Below the pieces are notes generated by a model. It saw only the letters and a list, made by a program, of their open reading frames with translations. It did not search any database and was not told where the DNA came from. 33,463 bases of DNA from Streptomycetaceae bacterium. GTDB lineage: Bacteria > Actinomycetota > Actinomycetes > Nanopelagicales > Nanopelagicaceae. Below, piece after piece: positions 6,777 to 14,553 of this stretch. Positions within the stretch are counted from its first letter, which is position 1. Every line of letters starts with the position of its first letter. Location: contig QYPG01000022.1 of assembly GCA_007279945.1 (NCBI GenBank), positions 1 to 33,463 on the forward strand, in the 5' to 3' direction. The position numbers and the translations under genes are program-made.

Positions 6777-6782
6777 TATAGT
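6777..6782 (+). promoter_or_regulatory. Candidate -10 box upstream of lysC
   Basis: TATAGT is a near-consensus -10 hexamer 55 bases before the lysC start. The matching -35 position is poor, and no Shine-Dalgarno sequence is seen before the ATG. The 90-base gap is the only break between recR and the lysC operon, so a promoter is expected here. I see no lysine riboswitch; the leader is too short. Confidence 0.3.
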
Positions 6783-6837
6783 AAGAATTTCGGAAAATTG
6801 GTTAGCGCCATAGCTTTATATGCGCCACCATTAATAC

Positions 6838-8109
6838 ATGGGACTGATTGTTCAGAAGTACGGCGGCTCTTCTGTAGCCGATGCCGAGGGAATGAAGCGC
6901 GTAGCTAATCGAATAGTGGCGGCAAAGCGCGATGGAAATCAGGTCGTTGTAGTGGTTTCGGCCATGGGAGATACAACTGATGAGTTGATCGATTTAGCAA
7001 AACAAATCACTCCGATTCCATCAGGACGCGAACTAGATATGTTGTTAACGGCCGGCGAACGAATTTCGATGGCCTTACTTGCAATGGCTATTACAAATTT
7101 GGGGCATGAAGCGCGTTCTTTTACGGGTAGCCAAGCTGGCGTGATTACAACATCGGCCCATGGGCGGGCACGCATTATCGACGTATCGCCAGGGCGTATT
7201 CAAGAGGCACTCAAAGAAGGTGCGATCGCAATCGTTGCAGGCTTTCAGGGAATCTCTCAAGATACTAAAGATGTAACAACTCTTGGTCGCGGTGGAAGCG
7301 ATACAACTGCAGTTGCATTAGCGGCGGCGCTTGAAGCAGATGTCTGTGAGATTTATACCGATGTAGACGGCGTCTTCAGTGCAGACCCTCGAGTAGTGCC
7401 AGCTGCGCGTAAATTAAAGACCGTTACTTATGATGAAATGTTAGAGCTAGCAGCAAGTGGCGCAAAAGTTTTACATTTGCGATGTGTCGAATACGCGCGT
7501 CGCTATGACTTACCAATTCACGTACGTTCATCTTTTTCTACCAACGAAGGAACATGGGTGGTTAAAGACCATCCAGAAGGAGCAGACATGGAACAAGCAA
7601 TCATCTCAGGAATCGCACACGATAAGAGTGAAGCAAAGATAACTATCGTCGGTGTACCTGACCGGACAGGTGTTGCTGCACGTATTTTCCAAGCAATTGC
7701 CGATGCCGACATTAACATCGACATGATTGTTCAAAACGTTTCGGCAGCAGCAACTGGTCTAACCGATATTTCTTTCACTTTGCCAAAGGCTGAAGGTGTT
7801 GATGCCACAGCGATATTGCAGAAGCTTCAAGGCGAAGTTGGTTTTGCTTCGATTCAATACGATGATCAAATCGGAAAGCTTTCACTCGTTGGTGCGGGTA
7901 TGCGCTCACATCCAGGCGTAACCGCTACTTTTTTTGGGGCACTATCTGAAGCCGGAGTGAATATCGAGATGATCTCGACCTCTGAAATCCGTATCTCTAT
8001 TATCTGCCGCCAGGCCGATTTAGAGCGCGGGGCGAAGGCGGCCCACACTGCTTTTGAGCTCGATGCCGATAACAACGAGGCCCTTGTCTATGGAGGCACT
8101 GGCCGATGA
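6838..8109 (+). CDS. lysC: Aspartate kinase (alpha subunit, full length)
   Basis: 423 residues. Phosphorylates aspartate, the first step to lysine, diaminopimelate, threonine and methionine. The kinase domain begins [11 protein letters not shown] (5-15) and includes GRGGSDTTA (about 150-158) and YTDVDGV. Two ACT domains follow from about residue 265 ([31 protein letters not shown]), where lysine and threonine bind in actinobacterial enzymes. An internal ribosome-binding site and Met251 would give the separate beta subunit known in Corynebacterium and Bacillus relatives. The stop overlaps the asd start by four bases. Confidence 0.97.
   Translation: MGLIVQKYGGSSVADAEGMKRVANRIVAAKRDGNQVVVVVSAMGDTTDELIDLAKQITPIPSGRELDMLLTAGERISMALLAMAITNLGHEARSFTGSQAGVITTSAHGRARIIDVSPGRIQEALKEGAIAIVAGFQGISQDTKDVTTLGRGGSDTTAVALAAALEADVCEIYTDVDGVFSADPRVVPAARKLKTVTYDEMLELAASGAKVLHLRCVEYARRYDLPIHVRSSFSTNEGTWVVKDHPEGADMEQAIISGIAHDKSEAKITIVGVPDRTGVAARIFQAIADADINIDMIVQNVSAAATGLTDISFTLPKAEGVDATAILQKLQGEVGFASIQYDDQIGKLSLVGAGMRSHPGVTATFFGALSEAGVNIEMISTSEIRISIICRQADLERGAKAAHTAFELDADNNEALVYGGTGR
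7577..7590 (+). promoter_or_regulatory. Internal ribosome-binding site and start of the aspartate kinase beta subunit
   Basis: AGAAGGAG lies five bases before an in-frame ATG at 7588 (Met251), just before the first ACT domain ([13 protein letters not shown]). Translation from here would give a 173-residue regulatory subunit ending at 8109. Alpha2-beta2 aspartate kinases made this way are established for Corynebacterium. The ribosome-binding site is stronger than anything before the main start. Confidence 0.75.
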
Positions 8110-9173
8110 CTAAGAAGAAAAACTCTAAGAAGCCCTCACTGGCAGTAGTTGGCGCAACCGGGGCAGTCGGAACCGTCATGCTCAGTATTTTGTCTGAGCG
8201 CAAAGATGTGTGGGGAGAGATTCGCTTAATCGCTTCAGCACGTAGTGCCGGAAAGAAACTGATGTGCCGTGGCCAAGAACTCACCGTTGTTGCGCTGTCA
8301 CCAGAGGCCTTTGATGGCATCGATGTTGCAATGTTCGATGTGCCCGATGAAATCTCTGCCGAGTGGGCGCCGATTGCAGTAGAGCGTGGTGCGGTAGTAG
8401 TCGATAACTCCGGCGCATTTCGAATGGATCCCAAGGTTCCGCTAGTGGTTCCTGAAGTTAATCCAAAGGATATAAAAAAGCGACCAAAGGGAATTATTTC
8501 AAATCCAAACTGCACAACACTTTCTATGATTGTTGCAATGGGCGTGCTTAATAAAAAGTTTGAATTAAAAGAACTGGTTGTAGCTTCTTACCAAGCGGCA
8601 TCTGGTGCAGGCCAACCCGGTATCGATGCATTGCGCGAACAGATTTCATTAGTTGCTGGAACAAATGCTGGCGAGGCAACTGGCGATATTCGTAAACTTA
8701 TCAAAGACTCTGGACCATTTCCAGCACCTCTTGCTCTTAATGTTGTGCCATGGGCAGGCTCACTTAAAGAAGATGGCTACTCATCTGAAGAGCTCAAGGT
8801 TCGTAACGAATCACGAAAAATTCTTGGAATGCCAAAACTTAAGGTTTCAGTAACATGTGTTCGTGTTCCAGTTTTGACCACACATTCATTGGCAGTACAT
8901 GCAACATTTAAGAAGGAAGTCACTCGTAAGGCTGCCCAGAAGGTTCTTGGAAAAGCCGCCGGGGTAACACTTCTTGATGATCCAGAGACAATGAAGTTCC
9001 CAACACCCACTGATGCAGTTGGAACAGATGCAACATGGGTGGGTCGTGTACGGCAGTCTCTCGATGATAAAAAATCTCTAGATTTGTTCCTGTGCGGAGA
9101 CAATCTACGCAAAGGGGCAGCGTTAAACACTGCTCAAATCGCTGAACTACTAGCAGTAGAGTTCACGTTATGA
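8106..9173 (+). CDS. asd: Aspartate-semialdehyde dehydrogenase
   Basis: 355 residues. Reduces aspartyl phosphate to the semialdehyde with NADPH, using the product of lysC. NADP-binding GATGAVG (16-22), SNPNCTT with catalytic Cys136, and [12 protein letters not shown] in the substrate region. [14 protein letters not shown] holds the expected active-site histidine region. The ATG overlaps the lysC stop (ATGA) and the stop overlaps the next start, so lysC-asd-yqeY and following genes form one operon. A lysine-rich N-terminus (TKKKNSKK) precedes the usual first strand. Confidence 0.96.
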   Translation: MTKKKNSKKPSLAVVGATGAVGTVMLSILSERKDVWGEIRLIASARSAGKKLMCRGQELTVVALSPEAFDGIDVAMFDVPDEISAEWAPIAVERGAVVVDNSGAFRMDPKVPLVVPEVNPKDIKKRPKGIISNPNCTTLSMIVAMGVLNKKFELKELVVASYQAASGAGQPGIDALREQISLVAGTNAGEATGDIRKLIKDSGPFPAPLALNVVPWAGSLKEDGYSSEELKVRNESRKILGMPKLKVSVTCVRVPVLTTHSLAVHATFKKEVTRKAAQKVLGKAAGVTLLDDPETMKFPTPTDAVGTDATWVGRVRQSLDDKKSLDLFLCGDNLRKGAALNTAQIAELLAVEFTL

Positions 9174-9622
9174 GTATTAAAGAGCAGTTACGTTTAGACC
9201 TAACCGAAGCTATTCGGGGCAGAGATGAAGTTGTTTCTGGAACTATTCGCATGGTTCTTAGTGCTATTACAAATGAAGAGGTCGCCGGCAAAGAGGCGCG
9301 CGTACTTAGTGACGATGAAGTTATTACCGTGCTATCCCGCGAAGCCAAGAAGCGCCGCGAAGCTTCAGAAGCATTTGAAACCGCTGGCCGCGCCGACAAG
9401 GCCGCGCTAGAAAAGGCCGAAGGTGAAGTAATCGCTAAATATCTTCCTGCTCAACTTACTGCCGATGATATTAAGTTAATGATTGCTAATGCGATCGCAT
9501 CAACTGGCGCAGCTGGGCCAAGTGATATGGGCAAAGTCATGGGTGCGATTAAACCTTTAATCGCAGGCAAGGCCGATGGTTCCGTAGTGTCTACTTTAGT
9601 AAAGGAAGCGTTAAATAAATGA
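9170..9622 (+). CDS. GatB/YqeY-domain protein
   Basis: 150 residues, typical for stand-alone YqeY. Begins [11 protein letters not shown]; the helical N-terminal half has TIRMVLSAI and [14 protein letters not shown], and the C-terminal half has [12 protein letters not shown] and [12 protein letters not shown], matching the tail domain of GatB. GatB-like tail domains bind tRNA, but stand-alone YqeY proteins have no settled role. Four-base overlaps on both sides tie it to asd and the DUF4177-like gene. Confidence 0.92.
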   Translation: MSIKEQLRLDLTEAIRGRDEVVSGTIRMVLSAITNEEVAGKEARVLSDDEVITVLSREAKKRREASEAFETAGRADKAALEKAEGEVIAKYLPAQLTADDIKLMIANAIASTGAAGPSDMGKVMGAIKPLIAGKADGSVVSTLVKEALNK

Positions 9623-9774
9623 AATTTGAATATGCAACCGTTCCACTACTTTCGCATGCAACTAAGCAGATCCTTGATACATGGGGCTCTGATGGTTGGG
9701 AGCTCGTACAAGTGATTCCAGCACCAGGTACTGGCGAACAACTTGTTGCTTATATGAAAAGAGAGATCAAATGA
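9619..9774 (+). CDS. Small DUF4177-like protein
   Basis: A 51-residue protein starting [13 protein letters not shown] and containing TWGSDGWELVQVIP and LVAYMKRE. This is the pattern of short actinobacterial DUF4177-type proteins, a beta-hairpin plus helix with the typical DGWELV motif. It starts on the ATGA that ends the YqeY gene and ends on the ATGA that begins ridA, so it is translationally coupled on both sides. Function unknown. Its conserved place just before ridA in actinobacteria (from memory) suggests a link, unproven. Confidence 0.85.
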   Translation: MKFEYATVPLLSHATKQILDTWGSDGWELVQVIPAPGTGEQLVAYMKREIK

Positions 9775-10238
9775 ATCCTCTAGATGTGCGCGCAAAGTTA
9801 GCTGATCTAGGTTTTGAACTTCCAGTTGCTGCAAAGCCAGTAGCTGCCTATGTTCCAGCGATTCGTACAGGAAATATTGTCTTTACTGCCGGTCAACTTC
9901 CACTCGTCAATGGCCAAATGGCCGGAGTTGGAAAAGTCGATGGCGAGATAACTCCTGAGCGTGCTTATGAGCTTGCGCGGATCTGCGCACTTAACGCTTT
10001 AGCTGCAGTTGAAACCGTTGCCGATGTAAACAAGATTACAAAGATTGTTCGCGTAGTTGGTTACGTTAACGGAGTATCGGGCTATATCAATGCGCCATTA
10101 GTTGTAAATGGTGCCAGTGAACTCTTTTTAGCTATCTGGGGCGATGGTGCCAAACACGCCCGTAGCGCAGTTGGTATTGCAGAGCTTCCACTGAATTCAC
10201 CAGTAGAGATTGAGCTAACGGTCGAAATTACTGACTAA
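9771..10238 (+). CDS. RidA family protein (reactive imine/enamine deaminase)
   Basis: 155 residues from ATG 9771. A longer in-frame reading upstream (from 9696) only covers the DUF4177-like gene in another frame and is not used. RidA-fold features: GNIVFTAGQLPLVNG (about 35-49), the conserved arginine in HARSAVGIAELPL (about 126-138) and a final strand PVEIELTVEI. RidA proteins hydrolyse reactive enamine/imine intermediates made by PLP enzymes. Last gene of the lysC operon before the convergent crp gene. The long variant suggests the group common in actinobacteria rather than the 125-residue E. coli type. Confidence 0.92.
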   Translation: MNPLDVRAKLADLGFELPVAAKPVAAYVPAIRTGNIVFTAGQLPLVNGQMAGVGKVDGEITPERAYELARICALNALAAVETVADVNKITKIVRVVGYVNGVSGYINAPLVVNGASELFLAIWGDGAKHARSAVGIAELPLNSPVEIELTVEITD

Positions 10239-10307
10239 AATCACTTATAACTGAAGTTGTAACTTAACGCGGAACCTCTCACAACTTAGTGTGACTGTTG
10301 CGCTCGC

Positions 10308-10991
10308 TCATTTACCGCGCTTTGATAAACGTTCTAAGTCAGTAATTAAGACCGCACGACCATCCAGCTTTAACCAACCTCGACCAGCGAAATCTGCCAA
10401 GGCTTTGTTTACCGTTTCACGAGAAGCACCGACTAACTGTGCAAGCTCTTCCTGTGTTAAATCATGGTGAACATAGAGACCTTCAGGAGTTTGTTTTCCA
10501 AAACGGTCGCCAAGATCGATAAGTGCTTTTGCTACACGTCCTGGGACATCAGAGAAGACTAAATCACCAACGGCTTCATTTGTACGACGAAGGCGTTGCG
10601 CCAAACGCTCTAATAAGTGAAGGGCAACGGCAGGGTTTACTGCTAACCATGGAATCAACTCTTTGTGTCCAAGACTTAACAGTTTGGCATCCGTAACAGC
10701 TGTAGCAGTTGATGTTCGTGGACCTGGATCAAAGAGACTTAATTCGCCGAACATATCGCCAGGACCAAGAATCGATAGAAGATTCTCGCGACCATCACCA
10801 CTTGAAGTTCCCAACTTGAGCTTTCCTGCAACAATTACATATAGGTGATCACCATCATCGCCTTCTGCAAAGAGAATATTTCCCTTTGAAATCTTTACCG
10901 GACCCATAGAGGCGCGCAAAGAGGCAGCAGCTTCATCGTCGAGGGCGGTAAAAAGCGGAGCTTTACGAAAGACATCATCTTGTGGGGTCAC
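10308..10991 (-). CDS. Crp/Fnr family regulator, GlxR/Crp type
   Basis: 227 residues, GTG start. Cyclic-nucleotide-binding domain with FGELSLFDPGPRTSTA (81-96), the phosphate-binding cassette almost as in corynebacterial GlxR; a dimerisation helix (about 112-145); and a winged helix with LTQEELAQLVGASRETVNKAL (178-197). In actinobacteria this global regulator binds cAMP and controls carbon and respiratory genes. Placement divergent from nth and near acs matches the mycobacterial crp region. Convergent with ridA. No ribosome-binding site; a TAAAGT box seven bases before GTG suggests a leaderless mRNA. Confidence 0.95.
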   Translation of the reverse strand: MTPQDDVFRKAPLFTALDDEAAASLRASMGPVKISKGNILFAEGDDGDHLYVIVAGKLKLGTSSGDGRENLLSILGPGDMFGELSLFDPGPRTSTATAVTDAKLLSLGHKELIPWLAVNPAVALHLLERLAQRLRRTNEAVGDLVFSDVPGRVAKALIDLGDRFGKQTPEGLYVHHDLTQEELAQLVGASRETVNKALADFAGRGWLKLDGRAVLITDLERLSKRGK

Positions 10992-10997
10992 GAGGAG

Positions 10998-11004
10998 TAC
11001 TTTA
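10998..11004. promoter_or_regulatory. Shared divergent -10 element for crp and nth
   Basis: The heptamer TACTTTA gives TACTTT on the plus strand, six bases before the nth ATG, and TAAAGT on the minus strand, seven bases before the crp GTG. Both fit TANNNT at the spacing expected when transcription starts on the start codon. Only 18 bases separate the two start codons, so leaderless mRNAs from overlapping promoters are the simplest arrangement. No clear -35 boxes. Confidence 0.45.
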
Positions 11005-11009
11005 TCCCT

Positions 11010-11708
11010 ATGCCCGCCGATAAAGAAAGTCAGAAGGCGGCCCGTGCTATGTACCGAGTTCTCACAAAAACCTACCCAGACGTACGCTGCGAATTAGATT
11101 TTTCAAATCCACTTCAGTTAATTATCGCCACAGTTCTAAGTGCCCAGTGCACGGATAAGAGAGTTAACACCGTTACTCCAGCACTGTTTAAAAAGTATAA
11201 GAATGTTAAAGCCTTCGCGCGTGCGGATATTCACGATATTGAGCATCTAATCTTCTCAACGGGTTTTTATCACAGCAAAGCCCGCCATATTAAGGGTTTG
11301 GCGATCAAAATCTTGAGTGACTTCCAAGGTGACGTGCCTTCAACCTTGGAGGAATTAATTACTTTGCCAGGAGTAGGTCGCAAGACTGCAAATGTTGTTT
11401 TAGGACATGCATTTGATATTCCTGGAATAACTGTTGATACACATTTTGGTCGCTTGTCTCGCCGATTTGGTTGGACTATTGAAAAAGATCCAGTAAAAGT
11501 TGAACACATTGTTGGTGAATTAATTCCGCAAGCCGAGTGGACGAATCTTTCACAACGAATGATTTGGCATGGTCGTCGCATTTGTCATTCACGTAAACCT
11601 GCTTGTGGTATCTGTCCAATGGCTAAGTTATGCCCAAGCGTTGGAATAGGCGAAATGGATATTGAGAAAGCTCGACTGCTATTAAAGACAGATGAGGATT
11701 TTAGATGA
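11010..11708 (+). CDS. nth: Endonuclease III
   Basis: 232 residues from ATG 11010; a TTG further upstream would run into crp and is unlikely. Bifunctional glycosylase/AP lyase for oxidised pyrimidines. Helix-hairpin-helix LPGVGRKTA (119-127) with catalytic Lys125, catalytic Asp143 in VDTH, and 4Fe-4S cysteines C192, C199, C202, C208 with the standard CX6CX2CX5C spacing. LSAQCTDKRVN is the usual N-terminal signature. Its stop overlaps the start of the thioredoxin-like lipoprotein gene, as in other actinobacteria. Confidence 0.96.
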   Translation: MPADKESQKAARAMYRVLTKTYPDVRCELDFSNPLQLIIATVLSAQCTDKRVNTVTPALFKKYKNVKAFARADIHDIEHLIFSTGFYHSKARHIKGLAIKILSDFQGDVPSTLEELITLPGVGRKTANVVLGHAFDIPGITVDTHFGRLSRRFGWTIEKDPVKVEHIVGELIPQAEWTNLSQRMIWHGRRICHSRKPACGICPMAKLCPSVGIGEMDIEKARLLLKTDEDFR

Positions 11709-12229
11709 AAAGAATTGCTGTATTAGCTGTCACTCTGTTGCTGACTAGTTGTTCATCATCAGCAAAAGATGTTGCAGGAGAGTTAGTCTCTTGTTCAACC
11801 CTGCAAAGTCAAAGCGTTGCTAAACCAATTGTGCTTGGCTGTTTAGATGGAAGTCCGGGTGCTCCAGTAAATGCATTACAAGGCCCATTAATTATTAATG
11901 TGTGGGGTTCATGGTGTGGTCCATGCAAGCAGGAGCTTCCAATTTTTAGATCTTTTTATAGTAAGAGTAAAGAGAAAGTTCAGTTGGTCGGTATCGACGT
12001 GGAAGAGTCATCGGTAAAAGCGGGTCAGAACTTTGTTCTAAAGAATGGAATGACGTGGCCTAATCTCTATGACGCCGATGGAGCTTCACGAGAGTATTTT
12101 GGAATGGGAGTTCCAGTCACGTGGTTTATTAGCGCAGACGGAACTGTGGTCTACAAGCACATAGGCGTGTTTAAGAATGAAATAGAACTAATTTCACTCA
12201 CCTCTAAATATCTTGGAGTGAAGCTTTAA
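11705..12229 (+). CDS. TlpA/ResA-like thioredoxin lipoprotein
   Basis: 174 residues. A lipoprotein signal ends LLTSC, with lipidated Cys16. A thioredoxin fold follows, with WGSWCGPCKQELP (CxxC at 71 and 74), GIDVEES and VPVTWFISADG with the cis-proline. It would be tethered outside the membrane and act as a thiol reductase, often for cytochrome c or other exported proteins. An extra cysteine pair precedes the domain (C30, C46). The start overlaps nth by four bases; the stop overlaps the convergent acs stop by four bases. Confidence 0.92.
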   Translation: MKRIAVLAVTLLLTSCSSSAKDVAGELVSCSTLQSQSVAKPIVLGCLDGSPGAPVNALQGPLIINVWGSWCGPCKQELPIFRSFYSKSKEKVQLVGIDVEESSVKAGQNFVLKNGMTWPNLYDADGASREYFGMGVPVTWFISADGTVVYKHIGVFKNEIELISLTSKYLGVKL

Positions 12230-14181
12230 TCCTCATCCTTGGCACTTTGTAGACCCTCTGAAATCAACTTCATTACATTTGGATCGGCCAATGTTGTGGC
12301 ATCTCCAACTACACGATCTTCAGCAACATCGCGCAGCAATCTACGCATAATTTTGCCACTTCGCGTTTTAGGAAGTTCGTTGACAATCAAAATCTGACGC
12401 GGCTTAGCAATTGCGCCAATCTCTTTAGCAACATGATTACGAAGTTGAATATTGAGTTCTTCACCATTTGCATGGGCAATACCCCCACGCAAAATAACAA
12501 AGGCCACAATCCCTTGACCCGTCATTGCATCTGCGGCTCCAACAACCGCAGCTTCTGCAACGGCTTCATGAGAAACAAGTGCTGACTCAACTTCTGTAGT
12601 TGAAATGCGGTGACCAGAAACATTCATAACGTCATCAACGCGACCTAGCAACCAAATTGAACCTTCATCATCTAACTTTGCGCCATCGCCAGCAAAATAA
12701 ATATCTTTAAAGCGTGACCAATACGTCTCTTTATAACGCTCGTCTTCACCCCATACACCGCGAAGCATTGATGGCCAGGGTTGATCAAGAATTAAATAAC
12801 CGCCGTGACCATCGCCGACGGGTGTTCCTGTGTCATCGACAACCTGTGTACTAATTCCGGGAATTGAGCGCATTGCAGATCCTGGTTTAGTTGCGGTAAC
12901 CCCAGGAAGTGGCGAAATCATGATGGCGCCAGTTTCAGTTTGCCACCACGTATCAACTATTGGGCAACGACTGCCACCAATTATTTCTCGGTACCACATC
13001 CATGCTTCAGGGTTGATTGGTTCGCCAACGCTTCCGAGTAAACGAAGTGATTCCAAGTTATGTGCCTGTGGGAATTCATCGCCCCACTTCATCCAGGTAC
13101 GAATCAAAGTTGGAGCGGTATACAAAATCGTGACTCCGTACTTTTCAACGAGCTCAAAAATGCGGCCTTTATGCGGGGTATCCGGGGTTCCTTCATACAT
13201 AACCTGGGTTGCACCATTAATAAGTGGGCCATAAACAACGTAGCTATGTCCGGTAATCCAACCCACATCGGCGGTGCACCAGTACACATCGGTTTCGGGC
13301 TTGATATCAAAGACAACCTTGTGGGTATAGGCAACCTGCGTTAAATAGCCACCCGTTGTATGGAAAATACCTTTGGGCTTAGCCGTAGTACCTGATGTGT
13401 ACAAGATAAATAAAGGGTGTTCGGCATCAAAGCTTTCGGCGACATGCTCTTCAGATTGGCGGCCAACAATGTCATGCCACCAAATATCACGATCAGTCCA
13501 GGCCGTTTCTTGTTTAGTTCGTTGAACAACTAAAACTTTTTCTACATTATGTTGACCTTTGAGAGCGTCATCAACGGCAGGCTTAAGTGCAAAAGCTGCA
13601 CCTTTTCTAAAGCCACCATCTGCAGTGATAACTAACTTTGCATCAGCATCTTGAATACGAGATAACAGCGCATCAGCAGAAAATCCACCGAAGACAACCG
13701 AGTGTGGTGCACCGATGCGCGCACAGGCCAACATCGCAATCGCCGCTTCAGGAATCATCGGCATATAAATTGCAACACGATCACCGGCTTTAATTCCAAT
13801 TTCTATTAATGCGTTTGCTGCTTTTTTAACTTCGGTCAAAAGTGCCGTGTATGTAATTGTTTGCGTATCACCTGGTTCACCTTCAAAATGAAAAGCGACT
13901 CGCTCTCCTCGACCTTCTGTAACATGACGATCAAGTGCGTTAACAGAAGCATTCAGTTTTCCGTCGACAAACCATTTAACGTATGGAGGTTGCCAATCTA
14001 AGACCTGTCTCCACGGTTTGTCCCAGACAAGTGCTTTAGCTTGTAGCTCCCAAAATGCCAGTCGATCCTTATCCGCATGCGCATACTCATCGGCTTGTGC
14101 ATTTGCCTGCGCAGCAAACTCAGGGTTCGGTGAGAAGCGACGTTCTTCGCTCAGTAAGTTCTCTAATGACTCTTGGCTCAT
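12226..14181 (-). CDS. acs: Acetyl-CoA synthetase
   Basis: 651 residues from ATG 14181; an upstream in-frame extension of 36 codons is atypical and not used. Converts acetate, ATP and CoA to acetyl-CoA. AMP-binding motif YTSGTTAKPKG (261-271), WWQTETG, and C-terminal RSGKIMRR with Lys610, the residue acetylated to switch off this family. On the minus strand TAATCT lies eight bases before the ATG, with TTGATA 15 bp further up and no Shine-Dalgarno, suggesting a near-leaderless mRNA. Nearby crp agrees with cAMP control seen in other actinobacteria, though no site is visible. Confidence 0.96.
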   Translation of the reverse strand: MSQESLENLLSEERRFSPNPEFAAQANAQADEYAHADKDRLAFWELQAKALVWDKPWRQVLDWQPPYVKWFVDGKLNASVNALDRHVTEGRGERVAFHFEGEPGDTQTITYTALLTEVKKAANALIEIGIKAGDRVAIYMPMIPEAAIAMLACARIGAPHSVVFGGFSADALLSRIQDADAKLVITADGGFRKGAAFALKPAVDDALKGQHNVEKVLVVQRTKQETAWTDRDIWWHDIVGRQSEEHVAESFDAEHPLFILYTSGTTAKPKGIFHTTGGYLTQVAYTHKVVFDIKPETDVYWCTADVGWITGHSYVVYGPLINGATQVMYEGTPDTPHKGRIFELVEKYGVTILYTAPTLIRTWMKWGDEFPQAHNLESLRLLGSVGEPINPEAWMWYREIIGGSRCPIVDTWWQTETGAIMISPLPGVTATKPGSAMRSIPGISTQVVDDTGTPVGDGHGGYLILDQPWPSMLRGVWGEDERYKETYWSRFKDIYFAGDGAKLDDEGSIWLLGRVDDVMNVSGHRISTTEVESALVSHEAVAEAAVVGAADAMTGQGIVAFVILRGGIAHANGEELNIQLRNHVAKEIGAIAKPRQILIVNELPKTRSGKIMRRLLRDVAEDRVVGDATTLADPNVMKLISEGLQSAKDED

Positions 14182-14289
14182 AACGAGTGAGATTACCCGT
14201 TTGTCATTGTTATCAACAGAGTTTGGGCAGTGGTCTTTCTCATTCGGCACGCTCAACCAAAATGCGCAGGACCCAACGAAAGGAGACAT

Positions 14290-14397
14290 ATGACTATCGC
14301 AACTTTTTTCACGCTTTTTCTAAAACTACTGAGTAACCCCACACTGGTCGCAGCCCTTGCCCGCTTTTTAAGCAACGCCTTGAAGAGCTTCATGTAG
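14290..14397 (+). CDS. Unannotated 35-residue hydrophobic cationic peptide
   Basis: ATG at 14290 follows AAAGGAG by five bases, one of the best ribosome-binding sites in the window. The peptide starts MTIATFFTLFLKLLSNP and ends ALARFLSNALKSFM. It has about 18 strongly hydrophobic residues, three basic and no acidic ones, and would form an amphipathic or membrane-associated helix. A strong terminator begins nine bases after the stop, so gene and terminator form a compact stand-alone unit divergent from acs. I recognise no family. A membrane-active peptide, a type I toxin or a dual-function small RNA are possibilities. Confidence 0.6.
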   Translation: MTIATFFTLFLKLLSNPTLVAALARFLSNALKSFM

Positions 14398-14405
14398 GAG
14401 CGAGT

Positions 14406-14440
14406 AGCCCCCAAGAACTGGCACGCCTTGGGGGCTTTTT
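14406..14440 (+). terminator. Strong intrinsic terminator
   Basis: AGCCCCCAAG (14406-14415) pairs with CTTGGGGGCT (14427-14436) as a 10-bp GC-rich stem with an 11-nt loop, followed by a run of five T. It ends the short peptide transcript and insulates fba. The opposite strand lacks a T tract after the stem, so it works in one direction only. Confidence 0.9.
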
Positions 14441-14553
14441 CGCGCCGCTTTTGTGCGCAAGGGCGGGTAAGTGAGAGGATTGGCCGTAAGCCTCTAGATG
14501 GTTCAACGAAGCGCTCTCCTAGAGTTTTACACCAGAGCCAATAGGAGCAGACC
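14441..14553 (+). promoter_or_regulatory. Leader region of fba and the purine cluster
   Basis: Between the terminator and the fba GTG, 113 bases hold no reading frame I trust. TAGAGT at 14520-14525 is a possible -10 box without a good -35. AGGAG seven bases before the GTG is the ribosome-binding site. AGAGG/CCTCT around 14474-14495 could form a small hairpin. The promoter for at least fba must lie here. Confidence 0.4.

Noticed and set aside
6748-6837. Lysine riboswitch upstream of lysC
   Set aside because: Ninety bases are too short for the roughly 170-nt L-box, and its conserved helices are not seen.
9696-9770. Upstream start for ridA
   Set aside because: The extra 25 codons read the DUF4177-like gene in another frame; ATG 9771 follows the ATGA coupling pattern of the operon.
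10279-10294. TCACA-N6-TGTGA palindrome next to crp, resembling a Crp/GlxR site
   Set aside because: The half-sites are in the reverse order of the TGTGA-N6-TCACA consensus. It lies between convergent genes, so a weak hairpin is as likely; not called as an operator.
10980-11009. Upstream TTG start extending nth by ten codons
   Set aside because: It would overlap the crp start; the extra residues are not typical of the family, and ATG 11010 gives the usual N-terminus.
14182-14289. N-terminal extension of acs by 36 codons
   Set aside because: Acetyl-CoA synthetases are about 650 residues from ATG 14181. The extension is atypical and would cover the ribosome-binding site of the short peptide gene.
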